A stretch of 64,000 nucleotides of DNA from Halorubrum xinjiangense (GCF_900102375.1 NZ_FNBO01000001.1:186001-250000), one strand, 5' to 3'. Shown: positions 44,975-53,804, counted from the stretch's first letter. Program-made: numbers and translations. The notes: generated by a model not told the origin, from the letters alone.

Positions 44975-45247
44975 ATGGGAGACGACGACGCGGAGAGTGC
45001 GATGTCCGCAGAGGAGTTCCGGTCGCTGACCGACGGGCTGGTGCGACAGAGTTCGGGCGGGGGAACGACGGTGTATAAGAACGCGGCGGGCGTCGGCTGT
45101 CCGAACCCCGACTGCGACCGCGGGGTCTTCCAGACGCTGTTCGTCAGCGACCACGGCTGGCAGCAGATCGGCGCGACCCGCGACGGCATCGACCTCTGTC
45201 TGGTCAACACTGAGTCGAAGCGGCTGGTCTTCATCCACGACGACTGA
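44975..45247 (+). CDS. Small conserved haloarchaeal zinc-binding-like protein
   Basis: 90 residues. The C-terminal half VGCPNPDCDRGVFQTLFVSDHGWQQIGATRDGIDLCLVNTESKRLVFIHDD holds a CPNPDC pair and a further Cys, like a small flavin-related or zinc-binding uncharacterised family. A TTTTTATAC element (about 44944-44952) lies 23-31 bp before the ATG, so it is probably leaderless. Function unknown. Confidence 0.75.
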   Translation: MGDDDAESAMSAEEFRSLTDGLVRQSSGGGTTVYKNAAGVGCPNPDCDRGVFQTLFVSDHGWQQIGATRDGIDLCLVNTESKRLVFIHDD

Positions 45248-45275
45248 ACCGCGCCGCGGAGGCGGTGTCGGACCC

Positions 45276-46598
45276 TCAGTCGTCGTCGGCCGCGGAGCCG
45301 GCGTCCGGCTCGGCCGCGCAGCGGTTCGGCCCGAGTTCGAGTTCGATGGCGGCCGTCTCGTCCGCCGGCGACTCGACGCCGCGGTTGGCCGCGATCACCG
45401 ACTCGTAGTTCGGCGGCTTCTCCGGCAGCGTCCGGGTGATCCGCTCGACGAAACCCTCCGCGTCGAGGCCGAGTATCTCGATCTGCCGGCGGGCGCTGCC
45501 GACCGTCGTGAAGACGGGCTCGCCGGGCTCGACGTCGCCGGTCGTCCCGTCGTTCGCGACCGCGAAGTGGCCGGGACAGACGACGACGGCGTCCGGCTGC
45601 GCGAGTAGGGTTCCGTGGAGCGAGTTGTACAGCCGGCGGGCCGCGCCCGCGGCGTCGGACTCTGACTTGTTTTTTTCGCCCTCGCCCGCCGAGAACTGGA
45701 GCTCCGTCCGTCCGACGCTGTCGGTGAACAGCGTGTCGCCCGTGAGGACCGTGGCGCCGCCGACGAGGTAGCTCGCGCCGTCGTCTGTGTGGCCGGGCGT
45801 CGCGAGCGCCTTCACGTCGACGCCGCCGACGTCGACCGTCTCGTTGCGCCCAACCGGCTCGAAGGCGTGCGCCACGTCGCGCCCGGCGGCCGCGGCTGGC
45901 AGGTAGTACGGGACGTCAAGATCGTCCGCGAGGGCTCGCCCGCCCGAGAGGTGGTCTGCGTGGACGTGCGTGTCGAGGACGGCCGCGATCGACGCGTCTC
46001 GCTCGGCGGCCGCCTCGATCCACTCGTCGCCGTGTCTGGAGACGTCGATAGCGACGGCGACGCGGTCGGAGCCGTCGGAATCAGCGACGGCGACGCGGTC
46101 GGAGCCGTCGGACGTAGCAGGAGCGTGATCCGCGTTGTCCGCCGCGCCCGGCTCGCGCCCGCCGACCACGAGGTAGCCCAGACAGCCCTTCGCGCGGCGC
46201 TGGATCTGGACCACGTCGAGCGGCTGGGCGGCGTCAGGCGCGTCAGGGAGGGGAACTTCGGTGCGGTCGTACACCGCCGACCAGCCGCGCATGCCGTCGT
46301 CGACGACGGTCACGTCGTCGTACCCGGCCGCGTCGAGTTTGGCGGCAAAGTCGTCGGAGGCCTTCCCTTTCGCACAGAGGGTGATAACGCTGTCAGCTGG
46401 CGAGAGCCCCGTCTCGCGCTCGAAGTCGTCGACGTCGAACTCGTGGAACGGCTTGTAGAAGTAGTGGACCGCGTCCGCCACGCGCCACCCTTCGAAGCTC
46501 TCCTCGGGCCGCGTGTCGACCACGGCGAAGGAGCGGTCGCCGCGCCGCCGCGCGTCGATCCTGTCGCGGAACTCGTCGGCGGAGATGGTCTCGACCAT
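45276..46598 (-). CDS. Rhodanese / metallo-beta-lactamase fusion (persulfide dioxygenase-like)
   Basis: 440 residues from ATG 46598. Rhodanese-like domain with the catalytic Cys in VITLCAKGKASDD (about 65-72), then a metallo-beta-lactamase domain with DTHVHADHLSGG (HxHxDH), LATPGHTDDGAS and VVCPGHFA. A duplicated segment SDGSDRVAVA lies between them (33-bp repeats near 46051 and 46084), an unusual insert. Family members oxidise glutathione persulfide or related sulfanes. A longer frame upstream runs through repeat copy E and encodes a 19-residue tandem peptide; I reject it. Confidence 0.88.
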   Translation of the reverse strand: MVETISADEFRDRIDARRRGDRSFAVVDTRPEESFEGWRVADAVHYFYKPFHEFDVDDFERETGLSPADSVITLCAKGKASDDFAAKLDAAGYDDVTVVDDGMRGWSAVYDRTEVPLPDAPDAAQPLDVVQIQRRAKGCLGYLVVGGREPGAADNADHAPATSDGSDRVAVADSDGSDRVAVAIDVSRHGDEWIEAAAERDASIAAVLDTHVHADHLSGGRALADDLDVPYYLPAAAAGRDVAHAFEPVGRNETVDVGGVDVKALATPGHTDDGASYLVGGATVLTGDTLFTDSVGRTELQFSAGEGEKNKSESDAAGAARRLYNSLHGTLLAQPDAVVVCPGHFAVANDGTTGDVEPGEPVFTTVGSARRQIEILGLDAEGFVERITRTLPEKPPNYESVIAANRGVESPADETAAIELELGPNRCAAEPDAGSAADDD

Positions 46599-46647
46599 AC
46601 TCGTGTCTCGGTCCGCTGGATCAAAAGCTCTCGGTGGACAGAAGTAC

Positions 46648-47133
46648 GAGGGAATCTCCGGCGGCGAATCAGCGGTGAACGTTTCCGAAGCCCCAGCCGC
46701 TCGGTTATAAATGACTGATGGTAGCTCGGCGGCGAACGCCTCCAAAGCCCCAGCCGCTCGGTTATAAATGACTGATGGTAGCTCGGCGGCGAACGCCTCC
46801 AAAGCCCCAGCCGCTCGGTTATAAATGACTGATGGTAGCTCGGCGGCGAACGCCTCCAAAGCCCCAGCCGCGACGACTCGCGCGGCTTGCTGCGCTCCTC
46901 AGTCGCTCGTTCCACTCGCTCCCTGCGGTGCTTACTGCGCCGGGCTTCGTCCTCGCGGCTGCCCCTTTGAGTCCCGCCCCGCCCAGTACCGCACAGCACA
47001 GCACAGCACCTCACGCCTCCCCAGCCTCGCCGTTCGCTCCGGGCTCTCTTCGGTCGCCCGTCGCTCACGGCGTCCCTCGCGCGTGCTCCTCGCGGCCGCC
47101 TTCGGCGGCCACTCGGAGGCACGCGCCACCGCA
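46648..47133 (+). ncRNA. Dispersed structured repeat, copy E, with perfect 57-bp tandem array
   Basis: TTATAAATG starts at 46705, 46762 and 46819, all 57 bp apart, with identical units; a degenerate unit lies at 46648. The body follows: helix I CAGCCGCGACGA (about 46866-46877) with TCGTCCTCGCGGCTG (about 46947-46961); the conserved CCTTTGAGTCCC block; helix II reduced to CGCCGT/ACGGCG; helix III GGCCGCC/GGCGGCC (about 47094-47110) and the end GGCACGCGCCACCGC. 57 bp is 19 codons, so the array makes a false repeated peptide in every frame. It lies between divergent genes. Confidence 0.72.
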
Positions 47134-47203
47134 ACGAGTGATGATCGGTGTCGTCATAGCCGCGATGAATAGCTTTTATTCGGACCGCCGGGTGAGCGGG
47201 CGT

Positions 47204-47971
47204 ATGGTCGAGGCGTTCGCGGTCGCCAGCGGGAAGGGCGGCACGGGGAAGACGACGAGCACGCTCGCGCTCGGGATGGCGCTCGCGGCCGACCACGACG
47301 TGACCGTCGTGGACGCCGACACGGGCATGGCGAACCTCCTCTTTCACGCCGGGCTCGACGACGCGGCGGTCACCCTCCACGACCTGCTCGTCGAGGGCAC
47401 CGCGACGGACGTGAGCGAGGCCACCTACGAGCGGTTCGGGCTCTCAGTCGTCCCCTGCGGCACCTCGCTCGCCGGCTTCGAGGCCGCAGAGCCGGAGCGG
47501 CTCCGCGACGTGGTGGCCGAGCTCGCGCGCGACACCGACGTGCTCCTGCTCGACTCGCCGGCCGCGCTGGGCTCGAAGTCCGCCGTGCTGCCGGTCGTGC
47601 TCGCCGACCGCGTCGTGGTCGTCGTCGAGCCGACCATCCCCGCGCTCTCTGACGGCCTGAAGGTCCAGGAGTACGCGCGCTCGTACGGCACGGAGACGGC
47701 CGGCGTCCTGTTCAACAAGGTCCGGGACGAGGCCGACGACGTCGCCGCGCAGGCGGAGCGCCACTTCGGCGGTCCCGTCCTCGCGAACGTCCCCGAGAGC
47801 GACGCGGTCCGGGCGGCGCGCCGCGCGGGAAAACCCCTGCTCGCGCACGCCCCGGAAAGCGAGGCCGCCGCGCGCTTCCGGCGGGCCGCCGACCGGCTCG
47901 ACGTGCGCGACGGCGACGGCGACGCGGTCGCCGACCGGTTCCGCAGCGCGGTTGTTCCCGACACGCCATGA
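47204..47971 (+). CDS. MinD/ParA-type P-loop ATPase
   Basis: 255 residues. Deviant Walker A GKGGTGKTT (about 10-18), DADTGMANL switch region and LLLDSPAALGS fit MinD-like ATPases, which place or activate other proteins in an ATP-dependent way. TATA-like CTTTTATT at 47173-47180 lies 24-31 bp before the start. The next gene overlaps by 4 bp and should encode its partner. Confidence 0.93.
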   Translation: MVEAFAVASGKGGTGKTTSTLALGMALAADHDVTVVDADTGMANLLFHAGLDDAAVTLHDLLVEGTATDVSEATYERFGLSVVPCGTSLAGFEAAEPERLRDVVAELARDTDVLLLDSPAALGSKSAVLPVVLADRVVVVVEPTIPALSDGLKVQEYARSYGTETAGVLFNKVRDEADDVAAQAERHFGGPVLANVPESDAVRAARRAGKPLLAHAPESEAAARFRRAADRLDVRDGDGDAVADRFRSAVVPDTP

Positions 47972-48621
47972 GCGGGCGCCCGAAGGGCGACGGCGCCGAG
48001 TCGCCGGAGCTCACCATCCCGCGGGGGACGCTCCTGCGCTCGCGCGTGGTCTCCGACGTGGGGACGACCCTCTCTCGCGCGCTCGACCGCGAGCTTACCG
48101 GCTACGCGACGCTCGTGCCCCAGGAGACGCTGCTGCTGTCCGGCGAGGCCCGCGGCGTGATCACGTTCGAGGACGGCGTCCCCGTGCTGGCGTACAACAC
48201 CGTGACGGACAACGGCGGTCCGGACGCGCTCGCGGAGCTGGCGGTCCCCGGCCCGTACCGCGTCGAGCTGTACGCCGTCGACGCCGGCGGGCTGGCGGCG
48301 GCTCACGAAGAGGAGGCGGTACGCGTCGCGCCCGACGCGGCCGCGACCGAGCTGGCCGACGACGTCGACCTCGCGGAGCGGACCCGCGAGGCGGCGCCCG
48401 AGGAACGCCTGCGGGATACCGCCGACGAGGACGACGCCGTCGCCGCGTTCCTCGCAGACGACGAGCGAATCGACGCAATCCGCGAGCAGGCCCGGTCCGA
48501 GGCGCGCGACCGCGCCGCGGAGTGGGGGCTCGACGACGCGCTCGACGAGCCGGAGGAAGTGGGAGAGCGCGACGCCGGGAGCTTGATCGAGCGCGACGCC
48601 GGCGGCTCCGTCGACGGCTGA
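47968..48621 (+). CDS. Acidic partner protein of MinD-like ATPase, unknown function
   Basis: 217 residues. The N-terminal part (LTIPRGTLLRSRVVSDVGTTLSRALDRELTGYATLVPQETLLLSGEARGVITFEDGVPVLAYNT) resembles a small effector domain where a G-x-I-x-F-x-x-G strand follows, seen in DUF4388-like proteins. The C-terminal third is charged helical sequence (DAIREQARSEARDRAAEWG). The start overlaps the MinD-like stop (ATGA), so the two are coupled. Confidence 0.78.
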   Translation: MSGRPKGDGAESPELTIPRGTLLRSRVVSDVGTTLSRALDRELTGYATLVPQETLLLSGEARGVITFEDGVPVLAYNTVTDNGGPDALAELAVPGPYRVELYAVDAGGLAAAHEEEAVRVAPDAAATELADDVDLAERTREAAPEERLRDTADEDDAVAAFLADDERIDAIREQARSEARDRAAEWGLDDALDEPEEVGERDAGSLIERDAGGSVDG

Positions 48622-48744
48622 CGACCGAACGGTTATTTCGACTCGGCCCCTCCGATCGGTATCACGGTCCTCCGACTCCTCCGGCTGACGACCGCCACTG
48701 ACTTCGCGGACTGGTACGAGGCCGGCCGCGCGTACACGACCGAG

Positions 48745-49386
48745 GTGGCCGAGGGCATGGGATTCGACGGCGTCGACGAGCTCGACACCGACCGAATCGC
48801 CCGTCGCCTCCGGACGGCGCCCGACGAGCTGACGCCCGACGAGGCGCGCTCCGTCGCGGCGACCCTGCTCGCGGACGGGGCGTTCTCGGAGCCGTACTGC
48901 GAGTGGCTGCCGACCTGGTACGAGCTCACGCTGATCGCGCCGGTCCGGTACGCCGACTGGCGGCTGCGACGGGTCGCCGGCGCGGTGGCCGAGCGCGCGG
49001 CCGTCACCGCCACCGCGCCGCGGTTCTCTCGCCCGACCGACGTCCGGATCGACGGCGCGCCGGCGCTGTCGCGGGTGTCCGGCTTCCGCGAGCGGTTCCT
49101 CCTCGCCGACTCGCTGCTCCACCTGGAGTGGTTCGACCACGTCGCCGCAGCCGACGGGATCGAGGTGCCCGACGGCCTCGTCGCGCGGACCCGCGAGGAG
49201 TCGCTGTCGTACTACGGCGGGGAGCGGGACCGCCTCTCGCCCGAGGTACGTCGGTTCCAGCGACACCTGTTCGCCGACGACCGCTGGGTCCGTCGCGTCG
49301 ACGACGCCTACAGCCTCGACAGCACCCTGTTCGGACTCTGGGAGCGACTGCTGTGCGACGAGCGGCGGCGCCTCGACCGCGACTGA
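48745..49386 (+). CDS. Conserved haloarchaeal protein of unknown function; start codon uncertain
   Basis: 213 residues from ATG 48745: MGFDGVDELDTDRIARRLRTAPDELTPDEARSVAATLLADG, then WLPTWYELTLIAPVRYADW and LLHLEWFDHVAAADG. Protein-like sequence continues upstream in frame to ATC 48661 (ITVLRLLRLTTATDFADWYEAGR). TATA-like GGTTATTT (48631-48638) lies 23-30 bp before that ATC. The natural start is therefore probably at 48661, with ATC in place of ATG; GTG 48733 is the nearest standard alternative. The function is unknown. Confidence 0.75.
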   Translation: MAEGMGFDGVDELDTDRIARRLRTAPDELTPDEARSVAATLLADGAFSEPYCEWLPTWYELTLIAPVRYADWRLRRVAGAVAERAAVTATAPRFSRPTDVRIDGAPALSRVSGFRERFLLADSLLHLEWFDHVAAADGIEVPDGLVARTREESLSYYGGERDRLSPEVRRFQRHLFADDRWVRRVDDAYSLDSTLFGLWERLLCDERRRLDRD

Positions 49387-49857
49387 TCAGCGCGGGGGAT
49401 CAATCGCGACAGATCGGCAGCGACGGTCGACCGAGTCGGGACGCGCTCGGGTAGACACAAGTGTTACAACTTCTGTAACTAGTTACGGAGTCCGTTCGCG
49501 AAACCGGAGATAAGTATAGGCCGTCCTGTCCGTTACGAGGTGGTACGAACCGCGGTTCGGTTCGCTGTTCCCGACCTTCGGCCCTCTTTCGTTTGCGGCC
49601 GCGGCGCTCTCGTCGCGGCCGGGGTTTCACGCCGCTCCGTGATAGAAACGCGTGCGCACCACGATCCGGCTTGCGCGGCGGTCGCCGCGATCGGTAACGC
49701 GTCAGTGCCGCAGAAACGACGCGAAACACCGAATTTGGGGCCCGTCCCGACATCGATAGCCGCGCACGGACACAACTCGGCGGCGAGTAATCTTTTATTC
49801 AGCGTTGCGTACGCCGGAACCTTCATAGGTCGCCTCGCGGATCCTCCGAGTACACGA
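49387..49857. promoter_or_regulatory. ppsA upstream region with palindromic half-sites
   Basis: 471 bp. GTTAC at 49463-49467 pairs with GTAAC at 49475-49479, and GTAACTAGTTAC (49475-49486) is a perfect 12-bp palindrome, so three half-sites lie in a row. A TATA-like CTTTTATT at about 49791-49798 precedes the start by about 60 bp. GAGTAC (49848-49853) and GTACTC (49864-49869) form an inverted repeat around the ATG at 49858. In Halobacterium ppsA is controlled by TrmB, but the arm order here is the reverse of the TrmB TACT-N7/8-GAGTA site. The upstream open frame in phase with ppsA is not protein-like. Confidence 0.5.
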
Positions 49858-52215
49858 ATGGCAGTACTCTTGCTGGAGGACGTCGACGCCGACGACGTCG
49901 GGACCGTCGGCGGAAAGGCCGCGTCGCTCGGTGAACTCATCGGTGCGGGGCTCCCGGTTCCGCCGGGATTCGCCGTCACCGCGGGCACGTATCGGACCTT
50001 CATCGAGGAGGCCGGGATCGACGCCGAGCTGTTCGACGCCGTCGACGTCGACCCCGAGGACTCCGCGGCGCTCCGCGAGGCGGAGGCGCGCGCGGAGGAA
50101 CTCATCCTCGAGACGCCGTTCCCCGAGGAGGTGCGCGAGGAGATCCTCGAACAGTACCGGGAGATGGGCGAGGACGGCGAGGAGGCGTTCGTCGCCGTCC
50201 GCTCGTCCGCGACCGCCGAGGACCTGCCCGACTCCTCGTTCGCCGGCCAGCAGGAGACGTTCCTCAACGTCCGCGAGGACGACCTCCTCCGGCGCGTGAA
50301 GGAGTGCTGGGCCTCGCTTTTCACCCAGCGCGCGATCTACTACCGACAGCAGCGCGGGTTCCCCCACTCCGAGGTCGACATCGCGGTCGTCGTCCAGCGG
50401 ATGGTCGACGCCGATAAGTCCGGCGTGATGTTCACCAGCCACCCCTCGACGGGCGAGCCGCAGGTCACCATCGAGGCCGCGTGGGGCCTCGGCGAGGCGG
50501 TCGTCTCCGGCACCGTCTCCCCCGACAACTACGTGTACGACCGCGGACGCGCCGAGGTCGACGACGTCACCGTCGCGGACAAGAAGGTGGAGATGGTGAA
50601 AGACGAGGAGACCGGCGAGACGGTCCAGCTCGACCTCGACGAGGACCGCCGACACGAGCGGGTGCTCTCCGACGCGGAGATCGGCGACCTCGTCGCGCTC
50701 GGCGAGCGGGTCGAGGACCACTACGGGTCTCCTCAAGACGTCGAGTGGGCTATCTACGACGGCGAGATATACATGCTCCAGTCGCGCCCGATCACGACGA
50801 TCCGGGAAGACGCCGGCGAGGAAGACGGGACGGACGCAGGCGGAACCGGCGGCGAGACCCCGCGGAAGTCCGCTGTCGGGGACGCGGCGTCGGGCCAGCC
50901 CGGCGCGGCCGGCGGCGGATCCACCGGAGACGACGCCGACGTCCTCGTCGACGGGCTCGGCGCGAGCCCGGGGGTCGTCTCCGGCGCCGTCCGGATCGTC
51001 CACAAGCTCGACCACCTCGATCAGGTCCAGGAGGGCGACGTGATGGTGACGGAGATGACGATGCCCGACATGGTGCCCGCGATGAAGCGCGCCGCCGGCA
51101 TCGTCACCGACGAGGGCGGGATGACGAGTCACGCGGCGATCATCTCCCGCGAGCTCGGCGTCCCCGCGGTCGTCGGCACCGGTAAGGGGACCCGCGTCCT
51201 CGAAGACGGCCAGCAGGTCACCCTCGACGGCGACAAGGGGACGATCCGAGCGGGCGAGTCCGAGTCCGCCGAGCCCGGCGAGGAGTTCGAGCCGGTGGAG
51301 GCCGCACGCCCCGAGACCCCCGTCAAGCCGATGACGGCGACGGAGGTGAAGGTGAACGTCTCGATCCCGGAGGCGGCCGAGCGCGCCGCGGCGACGGGCG
51401 CCGACGGCGTCGGCCTGCTCCGGATCGAACACATGGTGCTGTCGCTCGGGAAGACCCCCGAGAAGTACATCGCCGACCACGGCGCCCGCGCCTATCAGGA
51501 CGAACTCATCGAGGGCGTCCGACGGGTCGCCGACGAGTTCTATCCCCGGCCGGTCCGGGTGCGGACCATCGACGCGCCGACCGACGAGTTCCGCGAGCTG
51601 GAGGGCGGGGGCGGCGAGCCCGCCGAACACAACCCGATGCTCGGCTGGCGCGGGATCCGCCGGAGCCTCGACAAGCCCGAGCCGTTCCGCCAGGAGCTGG
51701 CCGCGTTCGCGCGCCTCTACGAGATGGGGTACGACAACCTGGAGGTGATGTTCCCCTTAGTCAACGACGCGAGCGACGTCGAGGGGATCACGCGACACAT
51801 GCGCGACGTCGGGATCGACCCCGAGACTCACCGCTGGGGCGTGATGATCGAGACGCCGGCGAGCGCGCTCCAGATCGAGGAGCTCGCCGAGGCGGGTATC
51901 GACTTCGCCTCCTTCGGCACGAACGACCTCACGCAGTACACGCTCGCGGTCGACCGCAACAACGAGCACGTCGCCGACCGGTTCGACGAGCTCCACCCGG
52001 CGGTGTTGCGGCTCATCGGCGACACGATCGAGACGTGCCGCGAGCTCGACGTCGACACCAGCATCTGCGGGCAGGCCGGCTCGAAGCCCGAGATGGTCGA
52101 GTTCCTCGTCGAGAAGGGGGTCTCCTCCATCTCCGCGAACATCGACGCGGTCCGCGACGTCCAACACGAGGTGAAGCGGACCGAACAGCGGCTCCTGCTC
52201 GACTCGGTCCGCTGA
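49858..52215 (+). CDS. ppsA: Phosphoenolpyruvate synthase (pyruvate, water dikinase)
   Basis: 785 residues. ATP-grasp domain with GGKAASLGEL and RSSATAEDLPDSSFAGQQET (about 110-130); phosphohistidine domain with the catalytic His in DEGGMTSHAAIISRELG (about 420-436); C-terminal PEP/pyruvate TIM barrel with GFxGxxDL-like GTNDLTQYTLAVDR and CGQAGS near the end. It makes PEP from pyruvate and ATP in gluconeogenesis. I chose ATG 49858 because the N-terminal MAVLLLEDV matches the family; the 106-residue upstream extension is rejected. Confidence 0.96.
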   Translation: MAVLLLEDVDADDVGTVGGKAASLGELIGAGLPVPPGFAVTAGTYRTFIEEAGIDAELFDAVDVDPEDSAALREAEARAEELILETPFPEEVREEILEQYREMGEDGEEAFVAVRSSATAEDLPDSSFAGQQETFLNVREDDLLRRVKECWASLFTQRAIYYRQQRGFPHSEVDIAVVVQRMVDADKSGVMFTSHPSTGEPQVTIEAAWGLGEAVVSGTVSPDNYVYDRGRAEVDDVTVADKKVEMVKDEETGETVQLDLDEDRRHERVLSDAEIGDLVALGERVEDHYGSPQDVEWAIYDGEIYMLQSRPITTIREDAGEEDGTDAGGTGGETPRKSAVGDAASGQPGAAGGGSTGDDADVLVDGLGASPGVVSGAVRIVHKLDHLDQVQEGDVMVTEMTMPDMVPAMKRAAGIVTDEGGMTSHAAIISRELGVPAVVGTGKGTRVLEDGQQVTLDGDKGTIRAGESESAEPGEEFEPVEAARPETPVKPMTATEVKVNVSIPEAAERAAATGADGVGLLRIEHMVLSLGKTPEKYIADHGARAYQDELIEGVRRVADEFYPRPVRVRTIDAPTDEFRELEGGGGEPAEHNPMLGWRGIRRSLDKPEPFRQELAAFARLYEMGYDNLEVMFPLVNDASDVEGITRHMRDVGIDPETHRWGVMIETPASALQIEELAEAGIDFASFGTNDLTQYTLAVDRNNEHVADRFDELHPAVLRLIGDTIETCRELDVDTSICGQAGSKPEMVEFLVEKGVSSISANIDAVRDVQHEVKRTEQRLLLDSVR

Positions 52216-52292
52216 GGCCGTCCGAAGCGATTCGGCCCCGACGCGCCCCAGAGCGGAACGAGTAAGAGCCGTCCCCGGCAACAGGAGAGCAG

Positions 52293-53408
52293 ATGCGACA
52301 GCCGGAACCGGAGCCGCAGTCGTTCGATCGGGTCCTCTCCTCGATGTGCACGGAGCCGCACCCGGACGCCCGCGCGGCCGCCGAGCGCTTCCTCGCGACG
52401 AACCCCGGCGACCCCGCGACCTACGACGCGGTGGCGGAGTTAGAGGCACGCGCGGTCGAGGGGCTCGCGGCGCTCGCAGCCCATCCGACACCGGCCGACG
52501 CCGCCGGGTACGTCACCTCCGGGGGCACCGAGGCGAACGTCCAGGCGGTGCGATCGGCGCGGAACCGGCACGGCGGGAGCGACGGCTCGCGCGGCGGGAG
52601 CGGCGGCGCGCGCAGCGAGCGCGACGTCAACGTCGTCGCGCCGGCGAGCGCGCACTTCTCGTTCACCAAGGCAGCGGCGCTGCTCGACGTGGAGCTACGG
52701 ACGGTCCCCCTCGACGACGACTACCGGGCGGACGCGGAGGCGGTCGCGGCCGCGGTCGACGACGCGACGGCGCTCGTCGTCGGCGTCGCCGGCAGCACCG
52801 AGTACGGTCGGGTCGACCCGATTTCGGAGCTGGCGGCGATCGCCGAGGAGGCCGGCGCGCGGTTCCACGTCGACGCCGCGTGGGGCGGGTTCGTCCTCCC
52901 GTTCACCGACCGCGACTGGTCGTTCGCCGACGCGCCGGTCGACACGCTGACGATCGACCCCCACAAGTTCGGGCAGGCCCCGGTCCCGGCGGGCGGCCTG
53001 CTGGCCCGCGAGGACGCCGCGCTCGACGCGCTCGCCGTCGAGACCCCCTACCTGGAATCCCGGTCGCAGGCGACGCTCACCGGGACCCGGAGCGGCGCGG
53101 GCGTCGCCGGCGCCGTCGCGGCGATGGACGCGCTCTGGCCCGACGGCTACCGCGAGGCCGCGGAGCGCGCGGCCGACAACGCCGAGTGGCTCGCCGGCGA
53201 ACTCGCGGCCCGCGGGTACGACGTCGTCGAGCCCGAACTGCCGCTCGTCGCGGCCGACGTGCCCGAGTCCGAGTTTCAGGCGCTCCGCGACGCCGGCTGG
53301 AAGGTGTCGCGGACCGGCTCCGGAGAACTCCGCGTGGTGTGTATGCCGCACGTGACGCGGGCGGCGCTGCGGGCGTTCCTCGACGACCTCGACGGGATCC
53401 GGCGGTAG
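52293..53408 (+). CDS. mfnA: Tyrosine/aspartate decarboxylase MfnA
   Basis: 371 residues, PLP-dependent group II decarboxylase. Typical segments: [44 protein letters not shown] (phosphate loop), [13 protein letters not shown] and the PLP Lys in [17 protein letters not shown] (about 225-240). In methanogens it makes tyramine; in haloarchaea aspartate decarboxylation to beta-alanine for CoA synthesis is the likely role. Ends 52 bp before repeat copy F. Confidence 0.92.
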   Translation: MRQPEPEPQSFDRVLSSMCTEPHPDARAAAERFLATNPGDPATYDAVAELEARAVEGLAALAAHPTPADAAGYVTSGGTEANVQAVRSARNRHGGSDGSRGGSGGARSERDVNVVAPASAHFSFTKAAALLDVELRTVPLDDDYRADAEAVAAAVDDATALVVGVAGSTEYGRVDPISELAAIAEEAGARFHVDAAWGGFVLPFTDRDWSFADAPVDTLTIDPHKFGQAPVPAGGLLAREDAALDALAVETPYLESRSQATLTGTRSGAGVAGAVAAMDALWPDGYREAAERAADNAEWLAGELAARGYDVVEPELPLVAADVPESEFQALRDAGWKVSRTGSGELRVVCMPHVTRAALRAFLDDLDGIRR

Positions 53409-53411
53409 GTC

Positions 53412-53423
53412 GTATTTAAATAC
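53412..53423. other. 12-bp AT-rich palindrome downstream of mfnA
   Basis: GTATTTAAATAC is a perfect palindrome four bases after the mfnA stop and just outside repeat copy F. It may be part of a terminator or a flank of the element. No function can be given. Confidence 0.35.
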
Positions 53424-53460
53424 GCGACCGCGGCGGCGACGCTCCGTTATAAATAGACGA

Positions 53461-53804
53461 GGCGGTGGCGCGTGCCTGCGAGCGGCCGGAGCGAAGCGGA
53501 GGCCGCGAGGAGCCCGCGCGAGGGAGTCGGTCGCCGAGCGAAGCGACGGCGACCGACGAGGCTGGGGAGGCGTGAGGTGCTGTCGCGGTGCTGTGGGCGG
53601 GACTCAAAGGGGCAGTCACGAGGCGGACGCAGGCGACGCAAGCACCGCAGGGAGCGAGTGAAACGAGCGACCGAGGAGCACAGCGAGCGTGCGTCCGCCT
53701 CGCGACTGGGGCTTTGGAGGTGTTCGTCGTCTTGTATTCAGCCATTTATAAACGAGCGGCCGGGATTCGGAGAAGTCCGCCGCAGGGCCGCGAACCGTTT
53801 ATAA
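53461..53804 (-). ncRNA. Dispersed structured repeat, copy F
   Basis: On the minus strand TTATAAACG at 53804 and TTATAAATG at 53751 lead two units (53 bp apart here). Helix I is 19 positions: 53708-53690 with 53631-53613, with one G-T wobble and a C-G to T-A compensated pair relative to copies A, C, D and E. Helix II GTCGGTCGCCG with CGGCGACCGAC (53557-53547 with 53536-53526) is perfect over 11 bp. Helix III GCGGCC/GGCCGC follows, then the end GGCACGCGCCACCGC, and TATA-like sequence at 53448-53457. It lies on the opposite strand to both neighbours. Confidence 0.7.

Noticed and set aside
46599-46859. N-terminal extension of the rhodanese-MBL protein with a repeated 19-residue peptide
   Set aside because: The repeated peptide is only the 57-bp tandem array read in frame (57 = 19 codons). 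The protein starts properly at 46598.
46705-46875. CRISPR array
   Set aside because: Units are identical throughout with no variable spacers, and there are no cas genes.
49540-49857. 106-residue N-terminal extension of PEP synthase
   Set aside because: It is Arg/Ser/Ala-rich and unlike the family, whose N-terminus matches ATG 49858; the region carries promoter-like sites.
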